A stretch of DNA of 22,495 bases from a virus, in IMG/VR virus record IMGVR_UViG_3300007533_000211, positions 1-22,495 of that record; one strand, written 5' to 3'. The notes below the pieces were generated by a model. The model had not been told where the DNA came from. It made no database searches and saw nothing but the letters and a program-made list of their open reading frames with translations. The position numbers and the translations under genes were made by a program. Shown piece after piece: positions 7,365 through 14,537 of this stretch. Position 1 is the stretch's first letter. Each line of letters opens with the position of its first letter.

Positions 7365-10202
7365 ATGAGCTACGTCATCAGCGCAGCCGGCCGGGGCGCA
7401 TACCTCGCCTCTGGCCTCCCGGCATCCGCCGGGCAGACCGCGGCGTTCACCGTCGCTGCGTGGACGAAGATCGTCACCGACCGGGTCGGTCAGTGGCGCT
7501 ACCACATCGAGCTCGGCAGCGCGCTCACGAACGCCCCGCAGTACATCAACGCCGGATGGCGCGCCGATGGCTCGGGGCTCACCTATGAGGCCAATTCCTC
7601 CTTCTACGACCCGCTCAACCCGGGCAACCCACCCGTCGACGCCTCATGGTTCTATCACTACCTGCGCTGCGATGGCGCCGGCAGCCTCGAGGAAGGATGG
7701 TGGGATAGCGCAAACGGCGTATGGGTGCAGGGCACCACCACGATCGGAGGGGACATCAGTCTGGCCTGCCTGACGTTCGGCAGCGACAGCTACAGCGAGT
7801 GGATCAACGGCAAGATGCAGGGCGGGCGCATGTGGAGCGCCTACCTGAGCGACGCGCAGCTCGAGGCCGAGAAGGACGCCACCGCGGCCGTCACGACCGC
7901 CGGACTCGTGATCGACGCGCCGCTCGACACGGACGGCACCGATGCATCCGGCAACGGCAACGACCTCACCATCGCCTCCGGCACCTTCGACCCGGCGGAT
8001 TCCGCGCCACCGTGGAACGCCCCGAGCGGCACGGACGTCTCCATCGGCACGGCCACCGAGACCGAGACCGCCAAGCCCATCGGCGTGACGCTCGGGACCA
8101 CGGCCGTGCACGTCGAGTTCGGCCAGCAGGGCGACGCAGACAGCACCTACGACCTCTCCGGCGACGGCACCGGCCCGTGGGCGCTGGTCAACGCCCCGGC
8201 CAGCATGAGCGTGAGCGGCAGCACGCTCACGTTCTCCCACGCGACCCCGGTGCACGAGCGCGCCGTTCTCGAGGACAGCACCGGCCAGCGCGTGGCCGTC
8301 TGGCACTCGACGCGCCCGAGCACCGCGCCGCAGTACCCACTGAGCGTCTCCGGCGATCGGCGCTACATCACGGACGCGGGCGGCCACTGTTCCGCGTGGA
8401 ACGGCGATGCGGCGTGGAGTGCGGCGGTCAACCTTTCGCAGGCCGGCATGACCACATACCTCGCCGACCGGGCGGGGCGCGGCGTCAACGCCATCTACGT
8501 CAACGCCATCGAGCACGCATTCAGCGACCAGAGCCCGCGCTACCTGAACAAGAACGGCGACGCCCCGTTCACCACGATGACGGACTGGACCGCGCCGAAC
8601 GAGCCCTACTGGCAGCTCGTCGACTGGCTGGTGCGCGAGGCCCACCGCTACGGCATCACCGTGATGCTGTTCCCCGCATACGTCGGCTACGGCATGGGAT
8701 CCGAGGGATGGGCCGCGGAGATGGACGCGGCCGCGGCCGCCGACTTCACCACCTACGGGGATTTCCTCGGCAGCCGCTACGCCAGCTACCCGAACGTGGC
8801 GTGGGCGATGGGCGGCGACAGCCCCCCGACCGGCACCTACGACCTCACGACGAAGATCAACAACCTCGCCACCGCGATCAAGGCGGCCGCCCCGGATCAC
8901 CTCATCACCGCGCACTCGCAGCGCGGATCCTCGTCGATCGACAGCTACAACGAGACGTGGCTGGACCTGAATGCGACCTACGCGAGCCTGTCTACCGTGG
9001 CGGCCGAGACCGCGACCTCGTGGGCGCAGGATCCCACCGGCGCCGCGACGGCGATGCCCACGTTCCTGATCGAGTCCACCTACGGCAACGAGGCAAACAG
9101 CGCGCCCGAGGACATCCCGAAACAGGCGCTGGAGACCTTGATGCAGGGCGCCTGCGGGCACTTCGCCGGCTCCGACCCGACGTGGTACTTCGGCGTCGAC
9201 GCCTCGAGCCCCGCGAACAGCTTCGCCGACACCGGCGGCCTCGACTGGCACAACACGCTCGATCAGTTCGGCGCGCAGTATTTCCAGACGATCGCGGACC
9301 TGATCGACGCGCGCGACATCCCCACGCTCACCCCCGACCATGCGCACGCCGTGGTCACCGCAGGCGGGACATGGTGGGCGCGCGCCAGCGCGCAGGTGCT
9401 GGTGGCCTACACCACCACCGCGACCGACCTCACGATCGACCGCACGGCCTTGTCGGCGGGCACCTACAACGTAAATTGGTACAGCCCGACCACCGGCACC
9501 GTGACCAGCGAGGCCCCGCAGACGATGGGCTCGGGCAGCGTCGCGCTCACCCCGCCGGACGCGAACGGCTGGATCCTTCTGGTCGACGACCAAGCCCTCG
9601 GCCTGTCGGTGCCCGGGGCCACGCCCGTCGAGGCATCCATCGCGCCCGCCTACGAGACCGAGGCGGCGCGCGTAATCGTCGCACGGACCCCGACCACGGT
9701 CCCCATAGGGACTGCGACCGAAACGGAGCTGGCGCGGGCCGTGACGGCCTCCACCGCGGTATCCGCGGCCATCGGGCAGGCGGTCGAGACCGAGATCGCC
9801 CGCGTCGTGTCGGCCGGGTCGGCAATCAACGTATTGATCGGGCAGGCGGTCGAGACCGAAACGGCCGCGCCGATGACGGTTCGAATCCCGCTGTCGGTCT
9901 CCATCGGGCAGGCGGTCGAGCTCGAGCAGGCCCGGGCCGTCGTCGCCGGCGTCGATCGCAGCGCGGCCCTGCGCACCGCCATCGAGACCGAGGTGGCGCG
10001 ATCGATCACGCCGCAGATCATCGGCCCGATCAACGTCCCCATCGGGCGGGCGACGGAGACCGAGCACGCGCGCGCATTCCAGATCGACGTGGTACGGGTG
10101 ATTCTGGCCGGACTCACGATCGAGCCGGCCCTCGGGGCCACATTCAGCGTCGGCGCGCAGCTCGAGATCACGCTCTCGCTGCAGCCGCACAAGGGAGAGT
10201 GA
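7365..10202 (+). CDS. LamG + DUF4038 apiosidase-like tail protein with C-terminal repeats
   Basis: 945 residues, ATG after GCGAGG. Residues 1-220 form a LamG-like sandwich ('AAFTVAAWTKI', 'GGRMWSAYLSDAQLEAEKD', 'LDTDGTDASGNGNDL'). Residues about 320-660 resemble the DUF4038 TIM barrel: 'YLADRAGRGVNAIYVNAI', 'YWQLVDWLVREAHRYGITVML', 'YPNVAWAMGGD', 'FLIESTYGNEANSAPEDI', 'GACGHFAGSDPTWYFG'. In characterised apiosidases (GH140) the catalytic pair is Asp/Glu; here the Asp of 'MGGD' and the Glu of 'LIES' are the natural candidates. Residues about 665-745 match the putative collagen-binding domain usually following DUF4038 ('YNVNWYSPTTGTV...GWILLVDD'). Residues 750-930 are tandem 'IG.A.ETE.AR' repeats. 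I infer a virion-borne glycan depolymerase; the substrate is unknown. Confidence 0.78.
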   Translation: MSYVISAAGRGAYLASGLPASAGQTAAFTVAAWTKIVTDRVGQWRYHIELGSALTNAPQYINAGWRADGSGLTYEANSSFYDPLNPGNPPVDASWFYHYLRCDGAGSLEEGWWDSANGVWVQGTTTIGGDISLACLTFGSDSYSEWINGKMQGGRMWSAYLSDAQLEAEKDATAAVTTAGLVIDAPLDTDGTDASGNGNDLTIASGTFDPADSAPPWNAPSGTDVSIGTATETETAKPIGVTLGTTAVHVEFGQQGDADSTYDLSGDGTGPWALVNAPASMSVSGSTLTFSHATPVHERAVLEDSTGQRVAVWHSTRPSTAPQYPLSVSGDRRYITDAGGHCSAWNGDAAWSAAVNLSQAGMTTYLADRAGRGVNAIYVNAIEHAFSDQSPRYLNKNGDAPFTTMTDWTAPNEPYWQLVDWLVREAHRYGITVMLFPAYVGYGMGSEGWAAEMDAAAAADFTTYGDFLGSRYASYPNVAWAMGGDSPPTGTYDLTTKINNLATAIKAAAPDHLITAHSQRGSSSIDSYNETWLDLNATYASLSTVAAETATSWAQDPTGAATAMPTFLIESTYGNEANSAPEDIPKQALETLMQGACGHFAGSDPTWYFGVDASSPANSFADTGGLDWHNTLDQFGAQYFQTIADLIDARDIPTLTPDHAHAVVTAGGTWWARASAQVLVAYTTTATDLTIDRTALSAGTYNVNWYSPTTGTVTSEAPQTMGSGSVALTPPDANGWILLVDDQALGLSVPGATPVEASIAPAYETEAARVIVARTPTTVPIGTATETELARAVTASTAVSAAIGQAVETEIARVVSAGSAINVLIGQAVETETAAPMTVRIPLSVSIGQAVELEQARAVVAGVDRSAALRTAIETEVARSITPQIIGPINVPIGRATETEHARAFQIDVVRVILAGLTIEPALGATFSVGAQLEITLSLQPHKGE
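9630..10110 (+). repeat. Tandem ~22-residue 'IGQAVETE' repeats at the end of the depolymerase-like protein
   Basis: About seven degenerate units of 22-24 residues follow the pattern 'v.IG.A.ETE.AR.v..'. At DNA level an 18-bp block starting ATCGGGCAGG recurs exactly at 9771, 9837 and 9903, i.e. at a 66-bp (22-codon) period. A further unit ('IGTATETETAKPIG') sits near 8040, between the LamG and DUF4038 domains, so the motif is used both as linker and as tail. The near-identity of three central copies suggests recent unequal recombination. Confidence 0.8.
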
Positions 10203-10203
10203 T

Positions 10204-10518
10204 ATGCAGATCGACCTCTACGCGGGCGCGAACACCCACCGAGCCGTGGCGGTCGTCGTTGATGCAAACAACGACGCGATCACGAACGCCTCGGTCGGCC
10301 TCACCCTCTATGAGCAGGACGGCACCACGAAGGTCGGCGGCACGGCGTGGCCCGCGACGCTCGATCACGTCGGCGGCGGACACTACGAGGGGCAGATCAG
10401 CTCGGATGCGGCTGTCGAGCACGGCAAGCTCTACGTCGTCCTGCTTACGGTCACGCAGGGCGGGACGAAGGGCGAGCTTCGCTACACCGGCGTGCGCGCG
10501 CGGTACCGGCGGCCATAA
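10204..10518 (+). CDS. Small beta-rich protein, last gene of the tail module
   Basis: 104 residues; ATG one base after the preceding stop with GGGAG upstream, so coupled to the apiosidase-like gene. The sequence is a run of amphipathic strands ('HRAVAVVVDANNDAI', 'ASVGLTLYEQDGT', 'GGHYEGQIS', 'GKLYVVLLTVTQGG', 'GELRYTGVRARYR'), consistent with an Ig-like or BppU/carbohydrate-binding-like sandwich. I do not recognise a named family. The layout suggests a virion accessory or chaperone for the neighbouring appendage. Its stop codon runs directly into the T-tract side of the leftward terminator. Confidence 0.6.
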   Translation: MQIDLYAGANTHRAVAVVVDANNDAITNASVGLTLYEQDGTTKVGGTAWPATLDHVGGGHYEGQISSDAAVEHGKLYVVLLTVTQGGTKGELRYTGVRARYRRP

Positions 10519-10540
10519 AAAAGGCCCGCTCGCGCGGGCC
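10517..10540 (-). terminator. Intrinsic terminator of the leftward recombination operon
   Basis: A 7-bp perfect GC stem (GGCCCGC/GCGGGCC, 10523-10540, 4-nt loop) is preceded on the plus strand by six A residues (10517-10522). Read on the minus strand it is a stem followed by TTTTTT, a textbook Rho-independent terminator. It lies 27 bp past the end of the last minus-strand gene, between convergent operons. On the plus strand no T-run follows, so it should stop only leftward transcription efficiently. Confidence 0.85.
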
Positions 10541-10566
10541 CAAGGACTCCCCGAAGGGGGCGGGGC

Positions 10567-10974
10567 TCAGAAAACCAACAGGCCGACGCCGAACAGGCCG
10601 AGCGCGAGCCCGATCAGCGCGCCGAAAAAGATCAGGCCGAGCGACCCGATCATCTCGAAAGCGCCATCGTCGATATCGTCGGGCGACATGGGCCACTGCC
10701 GATTGAACACGAACATGGCGGTGCGCGCGTCCCCCGTGACCGACCACACGTCGTCAGGCGCCACGAAAATCTCGTCAGGGACGTGGCTGGCATGCCAGAC
10801 CGAGGCGCGCCCGCCATTCTCGATCTTCTCGGTGCGGCGGATCACGAGCCCATCGATACGCACCGCCTCGTAGGCGGTCAGCATGGTCCAGCCCGGAACC
10901 CCCGACTGCGCGGGCGGACGGTAGGAATCACGCAGAACCGCGCCATCCCGAAACCTCATCTTCTCGATCGTCAT
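10567..10974 (-). CDS. Small tail-anchored membrane protein, unknown function
   Basis: 135 residues from an ATG at 10974 with AGGGAG at ideal spacing; a GTG at 10989 would add five residues but has no better site. The first ~105 residues are soluble and mixed ('FRDGAVLRDSYRPP', 'IDGLVIRRTEKIENGG', 'DEIFVAPDDVWSVTG'). The last ~27 residues ('IGSLGLIFFGALIGLALGLFGVGLLVF') are one long hydrophobic helix ending at the stop, a tail-anchor layout. It is the last gene of the leftward operon, after SSB. No family recognised. Candidates include superinfection exclusion or membrane attachment of recombination/replication components; both are guesses. Confidence 0.6.
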   Translation of the reverse strand: MTIEKMRFRDGAVLRDSYRPPAQSGVPGWTMLTAYEAVRIDGLVIRRTEKIENGGRASVWHASHVPDEIFVAPDDVWSVTGDARTAMFVFNRQWPMSPDDIDDGAFEMIGSLGLIFFGALIGLALGLFGVGLLVF

Positions 10975-10988
10975 AGCCTTCTCCCTCA

Positions 10989-11004
10989 CGCCGCCCGGGC
11001 GGCG
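10989..11004 (-). repeat. Perfect 16-bp GC palindrome between ssb and the membrane protein gene
   Basis: CGCCGCCCGGGCGGCG reads the same on both strands and fills the gap between the SSB stop (11014) and the Shine-Dalgarno of the next gene. In RNA it can form a 6-bp stem with a CCGG loop. There is no T-run, so it is more likely an mRNA processing or stability element, or a dyad binding site, than a terminator. Confidence 0.55.
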
Positions 11005-11013
11005 CCAGTGGTG

Positions 11014-11430
11014 TCAGAACGGGATATCGTCGTCGAATCCCTGCCCCGGATCATACGACGTCCCGGCCCGCGCCCCCGAAGGGGCCTCCGAGCGGCCGCC
11101 GTCGAGCATAAGGAAGCTCGAGCCGATGATCTTGGTGGTGTAGCGGTCATTGCCCGAGCGGTCCTGCCATTTTTCGGTCTTGAGGCGCCCCTCGACGCAG
11201 ACCTTCGCCCCCTTGGCGAGAAGGCGCCCGGCGAGTTCAGCCTGCGGGCCGAACAGCACCACGCGGTGCCATTCCGTGTCCTCCTTCATTTCGCCGGAGC
11301 GCTTGTCCTTCCACCGCTCGGTCGTGGCGACCGAGAAGTTCGACACCGCCGTCCCCGAGGGCGTGGCGCGCTGCTCTGGATCGCGGCCGAGGTTCCCGAT
11401 AATGAACACCCGATTGATGCTGCCCGCCAT
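11014..11430 (-). CDS. ssb: Single-stranded DNA-binding protein
   Basis: 138 residues with an OB fold typical of bacterial-type SSB: '[23 protein letters not shown]' at the N-terminus, '[14 protein letters not shown]', '[22 protein letters not shown]', '[14 protein letters not shown]' and '[15 protein letters not shown]'. The C-terminal tip 'DDDIPF' is the acidic peptide by which SSB recruits partner proteins. The linker is shorter than in E. coli SSB. The gene has GGGGAGG about 10 bp upstream and starts one base after the stop of the DUF1351 gene. It protects ssDNA during phage recombination and replication, and acts with the exonuclease and annealing protein of the same operon. Confidence 0.95.
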   Translation of the reverse strand: MAGSINRVFIIGNLGRDPEQRATPSGTAVSNFSVATTERWKDKRSGEMKEDTEWHRVVLFGPQAELAGRLLAKGAKVCVEGRLKTEKWQDRSGNDRYTTKIIGSSFLMLDGGRSEAPSGARAGTSYDPGQGFDDDIPF

Positions 11431-11431
11431 G

Positions 11432-12538
11432 TCAGCTCGCCTCCCCGTTGTCAGGCCACGCGCGCACCGACACGATCAGATCGTCGGAAAGGAAGGCATC
11501 CTCGACCAGCACGCGCCGAATTTCGCGCTCGAGATCCTCCTGCGAAACGTGCGCCGCATGCACCCGGAAGCGCGCCTCGACGATCCAGTCCCCGAGTTCA
11601 TCCGGCGCGATCGTCACCCCCTGCGTCGGGCCATCGGCGGGCGCGGAGGCCGGCTCGGGCGCAGGGGCCGGCTCTGGATCCGGATCCGGCGCAGGAGGCG
11701 GCTCGGGCGTGGGCGCCGAAGCCTCCGCATCCGCGGCCCGCGCGCGCTCGGCCGCTTCCCGCTCCTGCCGCTCGCGGTTCTCGCGCTCAGCCTGCCGGCG
11801 GGCGTGATCGCGCATGCGCTCCTGCCGATCCTTTTCGACCCCGATCAGGCGATCCACCTCGGCATCGTAGGTGGCGTCGTCAGCCTCAATCACGCGCCAG
11901 ACGTGGTCGACCGACAGCGGCTCGGACAGGCCGGAACGGTAGCAGCGGTTCTCCAGCTCGAGCGCGCGCTGGCGGACGAGCCGCTGCAACTGCACGTCCT
12001 TCATGACCCGGTCCAGCAGCGCGTTATACGCCGATCGCGTCAACTTGCCCTTCGGCGTCACCGCCGACGCGATCGCCAGATCCGCGTATTCCGCCCGGCG
12101 GAACGAGTCGTCGACCTCGTGCGCGTTCCACAATTGCTCGCGCTCGCGCTCGAGGTGGTCGGCGGCCTCGGCGCGCTTGCGATCATCGAAGGCGGCGATC
12201 TGCGCCATGATCTCCTGCCGCACTTCCTCGCACCGGTTCGTCAGCGCGCGGATCCGCGCGTCGAACGCCTTGGCCGGGGCCGACAGCTCGTCGAGGACCG
12301 CGCGCCGGCGCTCATTGAGGCGCTTCTTCAGCGCATTGACCTCCGCGGCCGAACGCCGAGCGTCGGGTATGCGATCACCGGTCACGATCGTCTTGTATTC
12401 CTCGAGGCGCGCATCGAGTGCGGCCTCGAGGTACTCGAAATTGGCCTCGACCGACCCCGGCAGCACCGACACAACCAGCTCGGACTGCAGATCCTCGGCC
12501 TCGACCCCGGACGTTCCCGTACCCTTTGAAGCAGACAT
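11432..12538 (-). CDS. DUF1351-family protein of the recombination operon
   Basis: About 368 residues. An ATG at 12538 (adjacent GTG at 12541) has AGAGGGGG upstream. The N-terminal 170 residues are strongly helical and charged ('[19 protein letters not shown]', '[21 protein letters not shown]', '[24 protein letters not shown]'), likely coiled coil, which is the DUF1351 signature. A further charged helix ('[25 protein letters not shown]') leads to a Pro/Glu/Asp/Ala-rich linker at about 270-305 and a small C-terminal beta domain. DUF1351 genes travel with phage recombinases (RecT/ERF, YqaJ, SSB) across many bacteria; the biochemical role is unknown. Gap to the exonuclease gene is only a few bases. 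Confidence 0.8.
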   Translation of the reverse strand: MSASKGTGTSGVEAEDLQSELVVSVLPGSVEANFEYLEAALDARLEEYKTIVTGDRIPDARRSAAEVNALKKRLNERRRAVLDELSAPAKAFDARIRALTNRCEEVRQEIMAQIAAFDDRKRAEAADHLEREREQLWNAHEVDDSFRRAEYADLAIASAVTPKGKLTRSAYNALLDRVMKDVQLQRLVRQRALELENRCYRSGLSEPLSVDHVWRVIEADDATYDAEVDRLIGVEKDRQERMRDHARRQAERENRERQEREAAERARAADAEASAPTPEPPPAPDPDPEPAPAPEPASAPADGPTQGVTIAPDELGDWIVEARFRVHAAHVSQEDLEREIRRVLVEDAFLSDDLIVSVRAWPDNGEAS

Positions 12539-12541
12539 CAC

Positions 12542-13270
12542 CTACCCCCTCTGAAAAATTCCGCGCGCCTTCTCTGCGCGCACCGCAACCCCGCCGGAGC
12601 CCCCGGCGACATGCTCCAGATCGTAGTACCCGGGATCCTCACGCAGCATCGCCTCGTAGCGATCGACCACGCTGGAAAACTCCACAAGATCCCGCTCCAT
12701 CGCCTCGATGTAATCGTCGTCGCGCTTGACCTCGTGGATGGTGAGGTCGCGCTTGCAATCCTTGAGCTGCGGGACGTACAAACAGAAGTGCCACCACAGA
12801 CGCCCCGTGATCCACATCCCGCCTTGGATCTGGTCCATGTAATCGGACACGTCGGAGGCGAAAATGATGTTGCGGATCTTGGCCACGTCGAGCAGGCACT
12901 TGTACTCGGCCCCGCCGTCATCGCCGATCAGCCCGTCCGCGCTGGCGCCGAACACGTCGTCGTCGGTGCGCACGAGCCCGGTAGGCTCCACGTCGAGGCC
13001 GACCGTGAACGCATGCAGCGAGCGCGCGTCGGATTCCAGCTCCATGCCGCGCTTCGCCTGCCACGGCGTGTAATCTTCCTCGAGCGGCCGACCCGAGATC
13101 CGCTCGATGGCGACCCGAAACGCGTAGTCCCGAGCCGCGGACGTGTAGTCCCCCTTGTTCGGCCCCGACTTCAGCCGGCGACGGATCTCGGCGAAGTTCG
13201 AGGCCGTGATCACCCCGGCGCGGGCGTTGAACCATTCCGGCGTACCTTGCTGGCATTCGATTACGTTCAT
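12542..13270 (-). CDS. YqaJ / lambda-Exo-type recombination exonuclease
   Basis: 242 residues. The N-terminal 'QGTPEWFNARAGVITASNF' is the conserved entry motif of YqaJ/lambda-exonuclease proteins (Q-G-[ST]-xx-W...R-x-G-x-x-T-A-S). The catalytic set is visible: Asp112 in 'SADGLIGDDGG' and Glu122-Tyr-Lys124 ('AEYKC'). The Asp-10-Glu-2-Lys spacing equals that of lambda Exo (D119, E129, K131). The enzyme should degrade the 5' strand of dsDNA ends to give 3' overhangs for the ERF annealing protein encoded just upstream. Start and upstream stop overlap by four bases (ATGA), indicating coupled, stoichiometric expression. Confidence 0.92.
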   Translation of the reverse strand: MNVIECQQGTPEWFNARAGVITASNFAEIRRRLKSGPNKGDYTSAARDYAFRVAIERISGRPLEEDYTPWQAKRGMELESDARSLHAFTVGLDVEPTGLVRTDDDVFGASADGLIGDDGGAEYKCLLDVAKIRNIIFASDVSDYMDQIQGGMWITGRLWWHFCLYVPQLKDCKRDLTIHEVKRDDDYIEAMERDLVEFSSVVDRYEAMLREDPGYYDLEHVAGGSGGVAVRAEKARGIFQRG

Positions 13271-14118
13271 GCACCACCTCCCTTTCTCGCGGCCTTGCCA
13301 TTGGCACGGCGACGGCGCTCGAGCGCCCCCACCGCCTCTTCGTATGCCTGCGCGCGCAGTTCCGAGATCTGCCGGATGCGGAAGTAGCGCAGGAATTGCG
13401 ACTTATCGACCCCCACCTCGTCGATCAGCGACTGGATGTTGGCGGCCTGTTCCTCCGAAATGAAGGGCCCGGCCGGGTCGTCCGCTCCCCCATCGCCGAC
13501 ATCGGACGCCCCGGCCGACACGCCATCGTCGTCGGCCTGCTCATCGGCAGCGACGATTCCGGTCATGGCCTCGAGGGTGTACCGCTGCAGATAGCGCACG
13601 GTCGAGCCCATCGCCTGAATGTTGTTCTTCTTGCCGGACTGATCGAGCCCGGCCTCGAGCGCCGTCGATTCCGAGTGCCCAAGCTCGTGGGTGATCACGC
13701 AGGACACCCGCACAAGCCCTCCCTCGAGGCGATCGGTGCGCCAGAAGTACGACAGGCCATACGGCGCCATCGCGGTCGAGATCACGCTGGCGAGGTTCGG
13801 CAGCGAGACATGGTTGTACTCGTGCCACTGATTGTTGCTGTCACAGAAGCGGACGGTGCGATCCTTGTAGACCACCGGGCAGTTCGCCCGGAATTGCGAC
13901 ATGGCGTGGTTGTACGCCTTGCGGGCCTCGTTCGCCTCCCACTCCTTCTGCACATCCAGAAGGTCGCGGATGGTCTGCGGATCGTAGCCGCGGGCGACGG
14001 CACGCTCGATCACGGCCATCGCGCCACCGCTATCGGTGCTTGGAACCGAGACAGGCTCGGACGTGGGTGTCGGTTGCGCCCCCGGATCAAGCGCCGGAAG
14101 GTCGTCCTGTTCAGACAT
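13267..14118 (-). CDS. erf: ERF-family single-strand annealing protein
   Basis: 283 residues from the ATG at 14118, preceded by AAGGGGGA; an in-frame start at 14151 is weaker. The core (about 65-195) shows the ERF pattern: 'ARKAYNHAMSQFRANCPVVYKD', 'YNHVSLPNLASVISTAMAPYGLSYFWR', 'VRVSCVITHELGHSESTAL', 'IQAMGSTVRYLQRYTLEAMTGI' and 'ADEQADDDG'. ERF proteins form rings that anneal complementary ssDNA (P22 Erf type). A Gly/Asp-rich linker leads to a C-terminal helical tail with a basic end. It is the first gene of the leftward operon and overlaps the exonuclease start by 4 bp, forming a two-component recombinase with it. The leftward promoter is probably in 14158-14200. Confidence 0.92.
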   Translation of the reverse strand: MSEQDDLPALDPGAQPTPTSEPVSVPSTDSGGAMAVIERAVARGYDPQTIRDLLDVQKEWEANEARKAYNHAMSQFRANCPVVYKDRTVRFCDSNNQWHEYNHVSLPNLASVISTAMAPYGLSYFWRTDRLEGGLVRVSCVITHELGHSESTALEAGLDQSGKKNNIQAMGSTVRYLQRYTLEAMTGIVAADEQADDDGVSAGASDVGDGGADDPAGPFISEEQAANIQSLIDEVGVDKSQFLRYFRIRQISELRAQAYEEAVGALERRRRANGKAARKGGGA

Positions 14119-14243
14119 GGCTTCCCCCTTCGGAAGTGAGCGGTCGCCCATCGACCGCAGCGACAGTACAGCATAAGGGCGCCTTGCTTACAACTAGAAT
14201 TTGCCGCATGATCCTCCCCGGGCACACGACAAAGGGCACGAGG
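14119..14243 (-). promoter_or_regulatory. Divergent early control region with inverted repeats
   Basis: These 125 bp separate the leftward recombination operon and the rightward replication operon. A 7-bp inverted repeat GCGGTCG/CGACCGC (5-nt spacer) lies at 14140-14158. A second dyad, TAAG-N9-CTTA, lies near 14174-14190. The segment around 14163-14203 is the least GC-rich part. This is where Cro/CI-type operators would be expected, and the adjacent Cro/YdaS-like gene is the obvious candidate binder. No CI-type repressor gene is present on either side in this window. Confidence 0.55.
14165..14193 (-). promoter_or_regulatory. Candidate sigma70-like promoter for the leftward operon
   Basis: On the minus strand TTGTAA (plus 14188-14193) and TGTACT (plus 14165-14170) are separated by 17 bp, and a TGn extended -10 element precedes TGTACT. 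Each hexamer matches consensus at 4 of 6 positions. Transcription would begin near 14158, right at the inverted repeat 14140-14158, which would suit repressor control. This is prediction by eye only. Confidence 0.35.
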
Positions 14244-14537
14244 ATGCCGAAACCACCGAAGATCCCGGCACGCTACAACACCCCGCCGGAGATGCAGGAA
14301 GTGTTCGACGAGATCGTCGCGGCGGTCGCCCCGCCGGATGGTGACGGCGGGATTTCCAAGCTCGCCGAGCACTTCAACGTCTCGTCGCAGGCCGTCGCCA
14401 AATGGCGCGTCGACGGGCTTCCGGGCTATCGAGCGATGGACGTCGCCGAGCTGACCGGGATCCCGATCGAGCGCATCTTCGTCGCGGTGCGCAAACCCGA
14501 GCACATTGGGCGCCGCAGGAAATCGGATGCGGCCTGA
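14244..14537 (+). CDS. Cro/YdaS-like helix-turn-helix regulator
   Basis: 97 residues. The ATG at 14244 is preceded by AAAGGGCACGAGG; an in-frame ATG at 14208 has no ribosome binding site. Residues about 37-56 ('ISKLAEHFNVSSQAVAKWRV') form a helix-turn-helix, and 'GLPGYRAMDVAELTGIPIERIF' follows as in YdaS/Cro-like DNA-binding proteins, where the segment recognises the 'V..WR..G.P..R...IE..TG' pattern. It is the first gene of the rightward operon, facing the divergent control region, so the role is probably Cro-like repression of early promoters or a YdaS-type antitoxin-like regulator. The stop overlaps the ATG of the initiator gene (TGATG). Confidence 0.8.
   Translation: MPKPPKIPARYNTPPEMQEVFDEIVAAVAPPDGDGGISKLAEHFNVSSQAVAKWRVDGLPGYRAMDVAELTGIPIERIFVAVRKPEHIGRRRKSDAA

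Noticed and set aside
7644-10190. A long minus-strand open frame opposite the LamG-DUF4038 gene
   Set aside because: Shadow of the plus-strand gene: low-complexity Arg/Gly/Asp composition, no start signal, and no place in an operon.
5213-10518. Diversity-generating retroelement targeting an appendage gene
   Set aside because: No reverse transcriptase, no template/variable repeat pair with adenine-specific differences, and the repeats seen are tandem coding repeats.
7721-10873. A long alternative plus-strand open frame overlapping the LamG-DUF4038 gene
   Set aside because: Its product is extremely Arg-rich with no domains; the frame used by the gene at 7365-10202 contains coherent domains and a good start.
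10783-12529. Long plus-strand open frames opposite ssb and the DUF1351 gene
   Set aside because: The minus-strand products are recognisable (SSB with DDDIPF tip, DUF1351 coiled coils); the plus-strand translations are Arg/Pro/Ala-rich noise.
14208-14243. Upstream ATG at 14208 as start of the Cro/YdaS-like regulator
   Set aside because: It is in frame, but there is no ribosome binding site before it and it would lie in or near the predicted promoter; the ATG at 14244 has purine-rich sequence upstream.
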